Notes: a model not told the origin generated them from the sequence alone. Counted from the stretch's first letter, positions 15,369-24,171 are shown. The stretch: 34,820 nt of DNA from Deltaproteobacteria bacterium RIFCSPLOWO2_12_FULL_60_19 (GCA_001798595.1 MGSS01000059.1:11373-46192); one strand, 5' to 3'. Numbers and translations are program-made.

Positions 15369-17639
15369 CTACGTGGTTGGGGCCCGTGCTCCTTGTGGCT
15401 GTTCGCAAGGCATCCTCACCGTGAACGTCGAGCCTTTGCCCGGCTCGCTCTCCGCCTGCACCGTTCCCCCCAACAGCTCGGTGAATTTCTTCGCGATATA
15501 AAGTCCCAGGCCGACGCCGCCGTAGAGACGGGTCTCCGAGCTGTCCACCTGGTAGAATTTGTCGAAGATGCGATCGAGCTTGTCTTTGGGGATTCCGACG
15601 CCGGTGTCGGACACCCGCAGCTCCACAAAGCGGGAGTTGGGAGTTAGGGATTGGGAATTGGGAGTTGGGGATTGGGGAGCGGCCCCAATTCCTAATTCCT
15701 GATTCCCAACCCCCACCCGGGCGGCGATGTGGATAGCGCCCTTGTCCGTGAACTTGATCGCGTTGTTGATGAGGCTTTGAAGAATTTGCTTGAGCTTGCC
15801 GATGTCGGTCGCGATCGGCATCGGATCAGATGGATAGTCCCAAATGAGCGCCAGTTCCTTCTTGTCGTGGGCAAGCTCGTAGTCCGATCTAAGGCCTCTC
15901 AGGAGATCCGAGAGATTCACTACGTCGCGCTCCAGCGTGGTCGCGCGGGCTTCCAGTTGCGTGGTCTGCATGATGGTGTTGATCATGGCGAGCTGGTCGG
16001 CCGCGCGGCTGAGAACCTTCTGCAGCGCCTCTTTCTGCTTGGGGTTGATCTCGCCCAGCATTCCCTCCTTGACCATGCCGGTATAACCCATGACTACGCT
16101 TAGCGGAGTCCTCAGCTCGTGCGACATCACGCTCAGGAATTCGTCTTTCACCGTATTGGCTTGTCTCAGCTCTTCCGCGTGTCGTCTGAGGTTCTCAAAG
16201 AGCCGGGAGTTCTGGATCGCGATGGCGGCCTGGGCCGCGAGTGTCGCCAGGAACTCGACCTCTTTGGCGCTGAACTGATGCTCCCTCTTTGTGTAAAAGG
16301 AAAGCACTCCTAAGACCTCGCCTTTGGCGATCAGCGGGACTCCGAGATAAGAGATCAAACCATGCTTACGGAAAAACTCAGGGTCTTTTACGTCTGGGTC
16401 CGTTTGCACATTGCGGACCATCCGGGATGCCTTAGCCTCGAACACGGCGTTCGGGATGCCGCGCCCGGCTTTCCACTTTTCCGCCTTCCATTCCGTTTCG
16501 TCCAGGCCGCGACAGGCTATCGGCTCCAATAGTCCGGACTCTTGGTTGAAGAGCCTGACGGTGGTAGCGGAATAATCCGGTAGAAAAAAGTCAATTTTTT
16601 GCAGCAGCACATCCAGGGTGGCGCGGAGGTCCAGGGTCGAGGTGATGGCCAGGTCTATGTCGTGCAGCGCGCGAATGCGCTGGAGATTGCGCTCGGTCTC
16701 CTCCTGCGCGTGGGCTTTCTGGATAGCGATGCCCATCTGATCGCTGATGGCCACTAATAAACGAATCTCGTCCGGATTGAATTTTTGCGGCGCGCGGGTG
16801 CCGAGTTGAAAGACGCCGAGAACCACGTCTTTAGCGCGCACCGGGATCACGATGCCCGACTGAACCCCTTCTCGCTTCCAGGTCCGCTGCCCGTCGCTGT
16901 GCTGAACGTCCTCTTCGACGCGCGGTTCCTTGAAGTTCATTACTCGTGCCGTTATCTTACCGAGGGAATCGCTGGTTCTCTGCTGATGCCTTTCGACGTT
17001 CTCTCGGTCGTGATACCCGCGCCAGGCCACCGGCATCAGGGTTGCCGTGACCGGATCAAATAGCCGGATAATGCCGATGTCGTAAGGGCGTGCGGCCATG
17101 GCTTTATCCAGGATCTTCTCCATGGTGGTGTGGATATCCGGCGCCGTCAGGATGATCTGGCTCACCTCTTGAAGAGTCTCCAATTCCTGATAGCGGCTCT
17201 TGAGGGACTCATCCGCCTGGCGCTTCTCATCGCGCAACTGCTTCTCTTTCAGCGCGCGCGCGACCGCATCGCCCAGGCGCGTCATGCGGTCTTTCAGGAT
17301 ATAATCCGTCGCGCCTTGCTTGAGCCGCGCGACCGCGACCTCCTCGCTGATGCTGCCCGTAACCACGATGAGCGGGATATCCAGGGCGCTGGCCTTCAAG
17401 AGTTCAAGCGCTCGGGGCGCGCCGAATTCCGGGAGGGTGTGGTCCGCAAGGATGATATCAGGGGCGCTTTGGAGTTGACTCAGGTAGTCGGCCTCGGTCT
17501 CGACTCGCCGCCATGCGGGTTCATAACCGGACCGCTGAAGCTCGTAGAGCATCAGCTCGGCGTCCGCGGGGCGGTCTTCCACGATTAGTACCCGAAGCGG
17601 GGTGCGCAGAGGCGTCTTTTTTGCCGGCATGCTCGTCAT
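15369..17639 (-). CDS. Receiver-GAF-GAF sensor histidine kinase
   Basis: 756 residues and no membrane segment. Receiver about 14-135 with D66 at the phosphoacceptor position ([11 protein letters not shown]). A coiled linker follows, then GAF1 about 155-310 and GAF2 about 325-480. HisKA has H507 in [10 protein letters not shown]. The ATPase domain has an N-box ending NNAIKF (625-630), SDTGVGI from 677 and GVGLGL from 708. Residues about 643-671 (rich in Asn, Ser, Pro) are an insertion between N-box and G1 box, encoded by a palindromic G-rich repeat. An N-terminal receiver makes it likely to be controlled by another kinase. Its ATG overlaps the stop of the upstream Rcp1-like receiver as ATGA, so the two are translated together. 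Confidence 0.93.
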   Translation of the reverse strand: MTSMPAKKTPLRTPLRVLIVEDRPADAELMLYELQRSGYEPAWRRVETEADYLSQLQSAPDIILADHTLPEFGAPRALELLKASALDIPLIVVTGSISEEVAVARLKQGATDYILKDRMTRLGDAVARALKEKQLRDEKRQADESLKSRYQELETLQEVSQIILTAPDIHTTMEKILDKAMAARPYDIGIIRLFDPVTATLMPVAWRGYHDRENVERHQQRTSDSLGKITARVMNFKEPRVEEDVQHSDGQRTWKREGVQSGIVIPVRAKDVVLGVFQLGTRAPQKFNPDEIRLLVAISDQMGIAIQKAHAQEETERNLQRIRALHDIDLAITSTLDLRATLDVLLQKIDFFLPDYSATTVRLFNQESGLLEPIACRGLDETEWKAEKWKAGRGIPNAVFEAKASRMVRNVQTDPDVKDPEFFRKHGLISYLGVPLIAKGEVLGVLSFYTKREHQFSAKEVEFLATLAAQAAIAIQNSRLFENLRRHAEELRQANTVKDEFLSVMSHELRTPLSVVMGYTGMVKEGMLGEINPKQKEALQKVLSRAADQLAMINTIMQTTQLEARATTLERDVVNLSDLLRGLRSDYELAHDKKELALIWDYPSDPMPIATDIGKLKQILQSLINNAIKFTDKGAIHIAARVGVGNQELGIGAAPQSPTPNSQSLTPNSRFVELRVSDTGVGIPKDKLDRIFDKFYQVDSSETRLYGGVGLGLYIAKKFTELLGGTVQAESEPGKGSTFTVRMPCEQPQGARAPTT
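15627..15713 (-). repeat. Palindromic G-rich repeat translated within the kinase ATPase domain
   Basis: The plus strand carries seven runs of three or four G separated by 3-5 bases (GGGAGTTGGGAGTTAGGG and onward), then ATTGGGG (15671-15677), AGCGG, CCCCAAT (15683-15689) and further inverted material. It is a multiple of three and leaves the kinase open. The peptide contains [13 protein letters not shown]. The G runs lie on the template strand. Confidence 0.85.
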
Positions 17640-18079
17640 AACGTCGGCGGCTGGTTTAGCAGGAGCCAGTAAAGCCCCAAGTTGCGCACGGCTTCGGTGA
17701 ACTGCTCGAAGTCCACGGGCTTGACGATGTAGCTATTGACGCCGAGCTTATAGCTCTCGACGATGTCGCGCTCCTCGCGCGACGAGGTGAGAATGACCAC
17801 CGGGATCGTTTTTGTGCGCAGGTCGGACTTGAGGCGCCTTAACACTTCTAGACCATCCACCTTGGGCAGCTTAAGGTCGAGCAAAATCACTTTGGGCCCG
17901 TGGTCCATGCTGCGATGGGAGTGCGCGCCGGTTCCGAAGATAAATTCCAAGGCCTCCTCGCCGTCGCGCACGACTTCGATGTGATTGCTGAGGCGATTCT
18001 CGCTGAGCGCATGCAGGGTCAGCTCCACGTCGTTCGGGTTGTCCTCTACCAGCAGGATCTCTATCCTTTTGTCCGTCAT
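17636..18079 (-). CDS. Single-domain response regulator, Rcp1/phytochrome-partner type
   Basis: A 147-residue receiver: acidic E12-D13, phosphoacceptor D68 in [14 protein letters not shown]98 in [10 protein letters not shown] and K120 in [11 protein letters not shown]. The longer loop before the Asp strand and the [22 protein letters not shown] stretch are characteristic of the Rcp1-like family, which pairs with phytochrome-type or Cache/PAS kinases. There is no output domain. It overlaps both neighbours by ATGA (the dCache kinase upstream, the REC-GAF kinase downstream), forming a tight three-gene cassette. It most likely receives phosphate from the dCache kinase. Confidence 0.93.
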   Translation of the reverse strand: MTDKRIEILLVEDNPNDVELTLHALSENRLSNHIEVVRDGEEALEFIFGTGAHSHRSMDHGPKVILLDLKLPKVDGLEVLRRLKSDLRTKTIPVVILTSSREERDIVESYKLGVNSYIVKPVDFEQFTEAVRNLGLYWLLLNQPPTL

Positions 18080-19803
18080 CGCTCCGCGCCTCCCAGGGTG
18101 AAATAAAACGTCGCTCCCTTATTGACCTCGGCTTCCGCCCAGACGCGGCCGCCGTGGCGGTGGACGATTCGCTGTACGATCGCCAGGCCAACGCCGGTCC
18201 CTTCGTACTCCTCGGCGCGATGCAGGCGCTGAAACACGCCGAAAAGCTTGTCGGCATATTTCATGTCGAAGCCGACGCCGTTGTCGCGGACGTAGTAAAC
18301 CGGCTCGCCGTTGCCGTTGAGGTTTCCCACCTCGATTTGCGCGGGATCGCGCCGGCGGGCGAATTTGAGCGCGTTGGACAGCAGGTTCACGAAAACCTGC
18401 TTCAGCAAGGCTGGATCGGCTTGACAGCTGGGAAGAGCTTTAACGGAGACGTGCGCGCGACCGTTGTCCTCGTAGCCGAGGTCGTGGAGCGCGTCGCGCG
18501 CGATCTCGGACGGAACAACTTGCCGGCGCTCAAGCGACTGGCGGGTCAAGCGGGAAAAAGCCAGCAGGTCGTCGATCAGGTCGCCCATCTGCTTGGCGTT
18601 ATCGCGCACGAGGCGCAGGTAGCGCTGAGCCTCGGGTAAAAGCTGGGGCAGGTGCTTGTCCATCAAGATGCGCGCGAAGCCGTCGATGGCGCGCAGCGGC
18701 GCGCGCAGGTCGTGGGAGACCGAATAGCTGAACGCCTCCAGCTCTTTGTTGGCGGTTTCGAGCTCGACGGCCCGCTGTTTCAGATCCTCGTTGAGCTTGC
18801 CGATCTCCCGGGCGGCTCGCTCGCGGTCGGACATGGCGTGCAGGATGAAAAACGCCAACGCAACGGCGAAGAGAAAGATCAAGCCGTAGGCGATTAAGAT
18901 CCGTCGGAGGCTGGCATCTCGGGCGGCAAAGGCTTCAGAGGCCTGCTGCTGGACGATGACCCCCCAGCCGTAACCCGGCACCGGCTCGTAAGCGGAGAGC
19001 CGCTCTTCCTTCTCAACCGGGTTCCATGTCACCTCAACGCCGCGCTCGCCGCTGAGCGCCTTGCGGACGACGGGCACGCTTGAAAAATCCACGATCTCGC
19101 CTTCCGGCGAGAAATTGGGGTGCGTCGCGATCTGTCCCTTTTGGTCCACAATGTAGACGAAGCCGCCGTCGCCGACATCGATCTGTTTCGTCCATTCAAG
19201 AAGGGTGGAGAGGCTCAGGTGGAGGACGAGAATGCCGGCGATCTTTTGACTCTCGGACTTGATCGGGACGGCGACGGCGATCACGTTATACTGAGGGGCG
19301 GCGGCCCGCTTGTAAACTTCCGAGATGTAAGACTCCCAGTTTCGACTCACACCCCGATACCAGTCCCGATGGGAAAAGTTTTGCCCGCGCACGTTGGCCA
19401 CTTCCGGTATGTCGGCCGTCAGCGTGCCGTCCGGTGTTGCGAGAAACAGCCGCTCTATGAAAGGGAAGTCCTTGGGCACGGCGCGCAGGATTTCCATCGC
19501 CTCGCTCCATTTGTTTTCCGCCACCAGCTGGCGGAAGCGCACGCGCGTGGCCAGCGATACGCCGATATCCTTAAGGCGATCGAGTTTTTCCTTCGTTATG
19601 CCGGCGGTCAGGTAGGCGAGCGCCTGTCTGCGAGCGTAGGTGTTGGCGGTCAGGTCCCGGGATGCCTGTAGATAACTGAATGCGCCGATGAGCAGCACGG
19701 GCAGGACGAGCAACAGGAGAACGAAGAGGTTTTTAAGCCGCCGCTTCCCCTTGTCATGGGAGAACAAAATGTTGTTCAACTGTTGTGTCGCGAGAGTCCA
19801 CAT
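18076..19803 (-). CDS. Membrane sensor histidine kinase with dCache-like periplasmic domain
   Basis: 575 residues from the chosen start. TM1 is about 25-43, a double-Cache-like extracytoplasmic domain about 45-298, TM2 about 302-323, then a coiled coil. HisKA has H364 in [16 protein letters not shown]. The ATPase domain has [16 protein letters not shown] (506-512) and GTGVGL (535-540). Phytochrome-like kinases share this HisKA subtype. The Cache domain has R146, W148 and Y149 (HRDWYRG), part of the amino-acid-binding motif, but the usual later Asp position appears to be His (VLHLSL), so the ligand is open. The frame extends to a GTG at 19821; the ATG at 19803 is preferred because AGGG lies 8 bases before it. 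Its stop overlaps the Rcp1-like gene. Confidence 0.93.
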   Translation of the reverse strand: MWTLATQQLNNILFSHDKGKRRLKNLFVLLLLVLPVLLIGAFSYLQASRDLTANTYARRQALAYLTAGITKEKLDRLKDIGVSLATRVRFRQLVAENKWSEAMEILRAVPKDFPFIERLFLATPDGTLTADIPEVANVRGQNFSHRDWYRGVSRNWESYISEVYKRAAAPQYNVIAVAVPIKSESQKIAGILVLHLSLSTLLEWTKQIDVGDGGFVYIVDQKGQIATHPNFSPEGEIVDFSSVPVVRKALSGERGVEVTWNPVEKEERLSAYEPVPGYGWGVIVQQQASEAFAARDASLRRILIAYGLIFLFAVALAFFILHAMSDRERAAREIGKLNEDLKQRAVELETANKELEAFSYSVSHDLRAPLRAIDGFARILMDKHLPQLLPEAQRYLRLVRDNAKQMGDLIDDLLAFSRLTRQSLERRQVVPSEIARDALHDLGYEDNGRAHVSVKALPSCQADPALLKQVFVNLLSNALKFARRRDPAQIEVGNLNGNGEPVYYVRDNGVGFDMKYADKLFGVFQRLHRAEEYEGTGVGLAIVQRIVHRHGGRVWAEAEVNKGATFYFTLGGAER

Positions 19804-19830
19804 CGAGCTTACCCTCGTCACGCAGTTACG

Positions 19831-19850
19831 GAGGCCAGGCTATCGGCCTC
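19831..19850 (-). other. Small inverted repeat just upstream of the dCache kinase
   Basis: GAGGCC (19831-19836) and GGCCTC (19845-19850) are perfect inverted arms with an 8-base loop. They lie about 30 bases before the chosen kinase start. They could be an RNA hairpin in the leader or part of an operator; nothing here decides between these. Confidence 0.3.
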
Positions 19851-19940
19851 GCTTTGTTGTGAGCGCCAGAGCCGACTATTAGGGGCATAAATATATACCC
19901 GCGCGTGTTCCGAGAACACCGGCGCAGTGATGAATTTTAT

Positions 19941-19981
19941 GTGGACGTTTGTCCTATATTTCGTGTAGGCGTTTGTCCTAC
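19941..19981 (-). promoter_or_regulatory. Twin operator-like sites upstream of the dCache kinase cassette
   Basis: Two 17-base sites, GTGGACGTTTGTCCTAT (19941-19957) and GTAGGCGTTTGTCCTAC (19965-19981), share CGTTTGTCCTA and start 24 bases apart. Each has inverted symmetry: GGAC/GTCC in the first and GTAGG/CCTAC in the second. They lie 138-178 bases before the kinase start, in a 227-base intergenic region. The spacing and symmetry suit a dimeric regulator; the adjacent NarL-type regulator is a candidate. This is inference. Confidence 0.4.
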
Positions 19982-19988
19982 GTTGCAG

Positions 19989-20028
19989 AAGGGAGCAGGG
20001 GAGGGGGAGCAAGGGGGCAAGGGAGAGC
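19989..20028 (+). repeat. G-rich low-complexity repeat after the NarL-type gene
   Basis: Runs of GGGAGC, GGGG and AAGGGGGC crowd into 40 bases directly after the response-regulator stop. The same GGGAGC theme recurs at 20656-20695 and, inverted, at 20848-20868. Confidence 0.6.
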
Positions 20029-20030
20029 GG

Positions 20031-20726
20031 CTAGAGTAGCTGGTGGTCGAGCGCGTAGCGGGTTAACTGCGCGTTGGTTTTGAGTTGCAGTTTTTGCAGC
20101 AAGCGGCCCCGGTAAGTGCTGATGGTCTTGACGCTCAGCGAAAGCTCCCTTGCGATCTGACTCGCCGTCTTGCCGCCGCCGATGGAGCGCAGCACCTCGA
20201 ACTCCCGGTCGGACAGGGCCTCGTGCAGCGGCATTGCGGAATCTGCGGCTATGTGAGCGGCCAACCTTTCAGCCAGGGCCGGGGTGATGTATTTTCCGCC
20301 GCCGCATACTTTTCTGATCGCATTGACCAATTGCTCCGGCGCGCTGTCTTTGGTCACGTATCCAGCGGCGCCTGCCTGGATGGCGCGAACGCCGAGCTGG
20401 TCCTCGGGGTGGATGCTGAGAATGAGCACCGGAAGCTTCGGGTGATCGCGCCGCAGATCCTTCAGCGCCTCTAACCCGCCGCGACCCGGCATCGTCACGT
20501 CGAGCAGAATGACATCGCAGGTTGTCCGGCGCGCCATTTCCAGCAGATCCCTTGCATTCGCCGCCTCGCCTGCAACGAGAACGTCAGGCTCGTCCGCGAG
20601 GATCTGCTTTAGGCCCTGTCGCACCACAGGGTGATCGTCCGCTATTAATACCCGCAGGGGAGCAGGGGAGCGTGGGAGCACGGGAGCATGGGAACCGGGG
20701 TGAGAACGATTTTCCATATCACTCAT
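20031..20726 (-). CDS. NarL/FixJ-family response regulator with LuxR-type HTH
   Basis: 231 residues. The receiver is about 25-140: D30-D31, phosphoacceptor D76 in VILLDVTMPGRGG, S104 and K126 in YVTKDSAP. The LuxR-type helix-turn-helix is about 168-228 (LSDREFEVLRSIGGGKTASQ, then LSVKTISTYRGRL). This is a transcription factor activated by phosphorylation. The upstream gene is a HisKA_3 kinase, the subfamily that normally pairs with NarL-type regulators, so these two form a cognate pair. The first 24 residues are unusual: Pro/Ser/His-rich sequence encoded by an 8-base G-rich repeat. No good ribosome site is seen before either of the two possible ATGs (residues 1 and 4). A target could be the twin sites at 19941-19981. 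Confidence 0.94.
   Translation of the reverse strand: MSDMENRSHPGSHAPVLPRSPAPLRVLIADDHPVVRQGLKQILADEPDVLVAGEAANARDLLEMARRTTCDVILLDVTMPGRGGLEALKDLRRDHPKLPVLILSIHPEDQLGVRAIQAGAAGYVTKDSAPEQLVNAIRKVCGGGKYITPALAERLAAHIAADSAMPLHEALSDREFEVLRSIGGGKTASQIARELSLSVKTISTYRGRLLQKLQLKTNAQLTRYALDHQLL
20656..20695 (+). repeat. Five 8-base G-rich tandem repeats inside the regulator gene
   Basis: Units AGGGGAGC, AGGGGAGC, GTGGGAGC, ACGGGAGC and ATGGGAAC follow without gaps on the plus strand. They are translated from the minus strand into SHAPVLPRSPAPL near the N-terminus of the NarL-type regulator. Eight bases is not a multiple of three, so copy-number change would shift the frame. Confidence 0.8.
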
Positions 20727-20789
20727 CGTTTGGTCAAAAGCCAGTGCGCCGGTCTGTTGATCATCGTCACGAGTTTGCCAATGATCCGG

Positions 20790-23700
20790 TCATGACTCTG
20801 TATTCGCTTTCTCTCCATTTCTCTCTTCGCGTTTCCCTTTCTCTTTTCCCCCCTGCTCCCCTGCTGCCATCGGTATTTTCACCGTCACCGCCGTTCCTTT
20901 CCCGCGCGTGTCGGCGATGACGACATCGCCGCCGACGAGCATGGCGCGCTCGCGCATGCCGAGAAGCCCGAGCGATTGCGGATCGGCGAGCTTGCTCTTC
21001 CGGATGCCGCCGCCGTTGTCTCTGACATGGAGTCTCAGCTGCCCGTTGCTCTGGTCGAGCCGCACTCGGACTCGCGTGGCATTGGCGTGACGCGCGATAT
21101 TGGTCAGCGCTTCCTGAAAGATCCGAAACAGCGCCGTGGAGCGGGTTTTGTCAAGCCCGCCTTCGTTCACGCTTGAGTCCAGCCCGCACCGAATGCCGGT
21201 GCGCTTCTCGAATTCCCGCGCCTGCCACTCGATGGCGGCGGAGAGTCCAAGCTCATCCAACACTCCGGGCCTCAACTCAGTCGAGATCCGGCGGACCGCG
21301 TTGATCGTGTCATCCATCAGGCCCAGCATCGCATCCGCCTTTTCGAGCAGAACCTCCTGGTCCTTGGGTAACTTCTTGCGCAGCCAGGCAAGATCCATCT
21401 TCAGACCCGTCAGCGTCTGCCCCAGTTCGTCGTGGATCTCGCGCGCCACCGTCGTTCTCTCTTCCTCGCGCGCGGCCTGCAGGTTGGCCGCAAAGGCGCG
21501 CAACTGCGTGCGGGAGCTCTGCAGCTCGGCTTCGAAGCGCTTGCGCTGTGTGACGTTGCGAATGATGCTCTGATAGCCCTGGACAACGCCATTGGCGTCG
21601 CGCCACAGGCTCGCGGTGATGAGGCAATCCAGCTCCACGCCGTCTTTTCTCCGCAGCCGGGCCTCATGCTCTCGTATCCAGCCATGGCGGTTGATCTTGC
21701 GGCGAAATTTCTCACGGTCCTTGGGATCGGCGTAGAGCCGCGCGGCATCCAGGCAGAGCAGCTCGTCACGGCTGTACCCGAACTGCGCCAGCGCAGCGCC
21801 GTTGGCGTCGATAAACTTTCCGTCGCGGGTGGTGATGCAGATCGCGTCTCTGGATCTTTCAAACAGAGTCCGGTACTTGGACTCGCTCTCGCGCAGGGCC
21901 TCCTCGGCCCGCTTGCGCTCGATCGCCGTCGCCAGCAGGTTGGCAACCGCCTGAACAAAGGCTACTTGCTCTCTGGTGAACGCGCGCCGCTTCGTGCTGT
22001 GCGCTCCCAGGACGCCGTAAGCGCCGTTTTTACCGTGGATCACCACGCTGACGCCGCTGACGACACCGTGCTCGTGCAGCAGTGGCGGCCCGTTGAAGCG
22101 CGTCTCGGTTGAGAGATCTTCGACCACGACGGGCTCATAGCTGAGAAGCGTATAGCCCGCCTGAGACTCATACCCGGCGCCGACGGTTGCCTGCCCGACC
22201 AAACCTTCCTTCCATCCGACGCCCGCCCGCAGCGCCAGCGCATGGCCGCCGGGAAGAAGCTCAAGCACCTTGGCGTACTCGACCTGGAGCACCTGAGTGA
22301 CCAGAACGACGGCCTCGTCCATCAAAGACTGGAGGTCGCACCCTCCCAGCGCGAGGTCTCCAAGGTGAGCGACGACGCCCTGCTCCAGAGTGTGTCGCTT
22401 AAGCTCCGCGTTTGCCGCGGTCAATCCTTCAGTCTGTCTTGTGACCTGCTCATAAAGCCGGGCCTTGTGAATCGCGAGGGCCGCCTGGCTTGCCAGCGCC
22501 GAGAACAACTCTATTTCCTCATCGACAAAGTCGTGATCCTCTCTTGTAAAGACGATGAAGCATCCGATGACGTCGCCTATAACCGTCAGGGGGACGCCGA
22601 GGAACGAGACGATGCCTTCCCTCCGCATGAACTCGGGGTTGGACGTTCTCGGATCGCGCTGGACATCCCGTATTGCCAGAGGGGCTTGGGTTTCAAGCAC
22701 GATCTTAGCAAGGCCGCGACCGGCGCGGACCGCCTTCCACTCTTTGACGTCAAGGTTTCTGCACGCGGTCGCCTCTAGGAGGCCGGTCTCCCGGTTGAGC
22801 AGTCTGATTTCCGCGGCCGCGTGCGGAACAAGCCGGCCGGTCTGGTCGAACAGAACATTCAAGACCGAGTTCAACTCCAGGTTCGAGTTTACCGCGAGGT
22901 TGACCTCATGGAGAGCGCGGGTCCGGTCAAGATTGCGTTGCAATCTATTAACCAGCTCTGCGTTCTCATAGGCCACGCCGATCTGTTCCGTGATAGAGTC
23001 GATAAGAAGTTGCTCGAAACTCTGGAGGCGATGGGGGGCCTGGCCGATGCACACCATCACGCCGACGATCTTGGCCTTGTTCTTGATCGGAAAGACCGCA
23101 AAAAAGTGAAAGCCGGCGTTTTGGGCAATGTTCGCTATCCTGAGCTCGCGAAAAAGGGCGTCAACCTCGATGTCTTCAAGGATCATCGCTTGTCCGCTCT
23201 TTAAAACTCTGCCGGCGATACCGGTGTTTTTGGGGATAGTCCTAAGCTTGGTCCAGAGCTCCGGGCGGGTTTCATAGGACGAGAACAGGCAGAGATCGCC
23301 GCTGCGGGGATCCTCGAAGAAGATCCTTGTTGCTTCGAAGTGAAATATCTTTGTGATCTCTTGAATGGCCTCGCGTATAACGCTTGCGGCTTCGAAAGAC
23401 TGATTGAGAGACGCGGCGACGCTGTTAACGGCTTGGAGCGATTGCAGGTGGCGGCCAAGCTGTTCCTCTTCCCGTTTACCTTCGGTGATGTCCACCATTA
23501 CACCGTGCAGCCGCTCTGGCCGGCCGCTACGATCTTTGACCACATGCACGAGGTCGCGAAGCCAGACGATACGCCCGTCGGCGGCCAGGAAGCGATACTC
23601 GAAACGGTGATCCTCGCTTCTTTTCGTCGCTTCCCGGCAGTAAGCTACGGCTTTCTCGCGGTCATCGGGATGGATGTGCTTGACCCAGAAATCGGGATCT

Positions 23701-23912
23701 TCGAGCCAGCCGCGCACAGGATAACCGAGCATCCTTTCGGCCGGCTCGCTGACGAATGTGAACTGCCACGTTTGCGCGTCGGCCTCCCAAACGATGGCGT
23801 CGAGATCGTGGACGAGATCGAATAAGTGATTTGCGGTCCCAGGCTTTGCCGGGGAGGTGGTGCGTCGTTGACTGACCAACGCACGCTTTGCGGCGCGTTT
23901 TTGTGACGGCAT
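20790..23912 (-). CDS. Multi-sensor HisKA_3 histidine kinase: PAS, three GAF, PAS
   Basis: 1040 residues and no membrane segment. PAS about 28-145, GAF1 about 158-318, GAF2 about 333-487, GAF3 about 508-666, PAS about 675-795. The HisKA_3 dimerisation helix has H827 in VAREIHDELGQTL. The NarX/DegS-type ATPase domain has QEALTNIARHANAT, RDNGGGI (964-970) and GLLGMRERA. GAF2 resembles GAF2 of the REC-GAF kinase at 15369-17639 (both have a Glu-Trp-Lys and an AGRG turn and end in a QAALAI-like helix). The last 25 residues are Gly/Lys/Glu-rich and partly encoded by a GGGGAGC-type repeat. AAGGGG lies 7 bases before the ATG. It is the first gene of the minus-strand block, and its partner is the NarL-type regulator 63 bases downstream. 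Confidence 0.94.
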   Translation of the reverse strand: MPSQKRAAKRALVSQRRTTSPAKPGTANHLFDLVHDLDAIVWEADAQTWQFTFVSEPAERMLGYPVRGWLEDPDFWVKHIHPDDREKAVAYCREATKRSEDHRFEYRFLAADGRIVWLRDLVHVVKDRSGRPERLHGVMVDITEGKREEEQLGRHLQSLQAVNSVAASLNQSFEAASVIREAIQEITKIFHFEATRIFFEDPRSGDLCLFSSYETRPELWTKLRTIPKNTGIAGRVLKSGQAMILEDIEVDALFRELRIANIAQNAGFHFFAVFPIKNKAKIVGVMVCIGQAPHRLQSFEQLLIDSITEQIGVAYENAELVNRLQRNLDRTRALHEVNLAVNSNLELNSVLNVLFDQTGRLVPHAAAEIRLLNRETGLLEATACRNLDVKEWKAVRAGRGLAKIVLETQAPLAIRDVQRDPRTSNPEFMRREGIVSFLGVPLTVIGDVIGCFIVFTREDHDFVDEEIELFSALASQAALAIHKARLYEQVTRQTEGLTAANAELKRHTLEQGVVAHLGDLALGGCDLQSLMDEAVVLVTQVLQVEYAKVLELLPGGHALALRAGVGWKEGLVGQATVGAGYESQAGYTLLSYEPVVVEDLSTETRFNGPPLLHEHGVVSGVSVVIHGKNGAYGVLGAHSTKRRAFTREQVAFVQAVANLLATAIERKRAEEALRESESKYRTLFERSRDAICITTRDGKFIDANGAALAQFGYSRDELLCLDAARLYADPKDREKFRRKINRHGWIREHEARLRRKDGVELDCLITASLWRDANGVVQGYQSIIRNVTQRKRFEAELQSSRTQLRAFAANLQAAREEERTTVAREIHDELGQTLTGLKMDLAWLRKKLPKDQEVLLEKADAMLGLMDDTINAVRRISTELRPGVLDELGLSAAIEWQAREFEKRTGIRCGLDSSVNEGGLDKTRSTALFRIFQEALTNIARHANATRVRVRLDQSNGQLRLHVRDNGGGIRKSKLADPQSLGLLGMRERAMLVGGDVVIADTRGKGTAVTVKIPMAAGEQGGKEKGKREERNGEKANTES

Positions 23913-24064
23913 GCTGAATCCCCTTCGCGCGGGAAGATGTCATAACGATGGCGCCGGACCGGATAAGCGGCCAAATTATGGCTCTTTTGCCGCGCAGGTT
24001 CAAGAAGAAATTTGCTCCGGGCGCTCCGCGGTGATAAATAGCGGGATACGGGATGCGCGATGCG

Positions 24065-24125
24065 TGTAGGGCGATCCTGTGTGATCGCCCAAGAAAAGCG
24101 GGCAGGCACACAGGCCTGCCCCTAC
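24065..24125. repeat. Composite double-hairpin repeat flanked by GTAGGG and CCCCTAC
   Basis: GGGCGATC/GATCGCCC (24069-24090, 6-base loop) and GGGCAGGC/GCCTGCCC (24100-24121, 6-base loop) are perfect 8-base stems. The whole element is bounded by inverted GTAGGG and CCCCTAC. Dispersed intergenic repeats of this GTAGGGGC...GCCCCTAC style are common in several uncultured phyla. Confidence 0.75.
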
Positions 24126-24148
24126 GATGAAATATGAAATACGGGATG

Positions 24149-24171
24149 TAGGGGCGTGATTTATCACGCCC
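24149..24171. repeat. Second GTAGGGGC-type hairpin
   Basis: GTAGGGGCGTGA and TCACGCCC form a perfect 8-base stem (24152-24159 with 24164-24171) around a TTTA loop. It has the same opening as the composite element 24 bases before it, so it is a partial copy of the same family. Confidence 0.7.

Noticed and set aside
24065-24171. Hairpin cluster considered as a CRISPR array or tRNA-like RNA
   Set aside because: The stems differ in sequence, spacing is irregular, and there is no cloverleaf or repeat-spacer layout.
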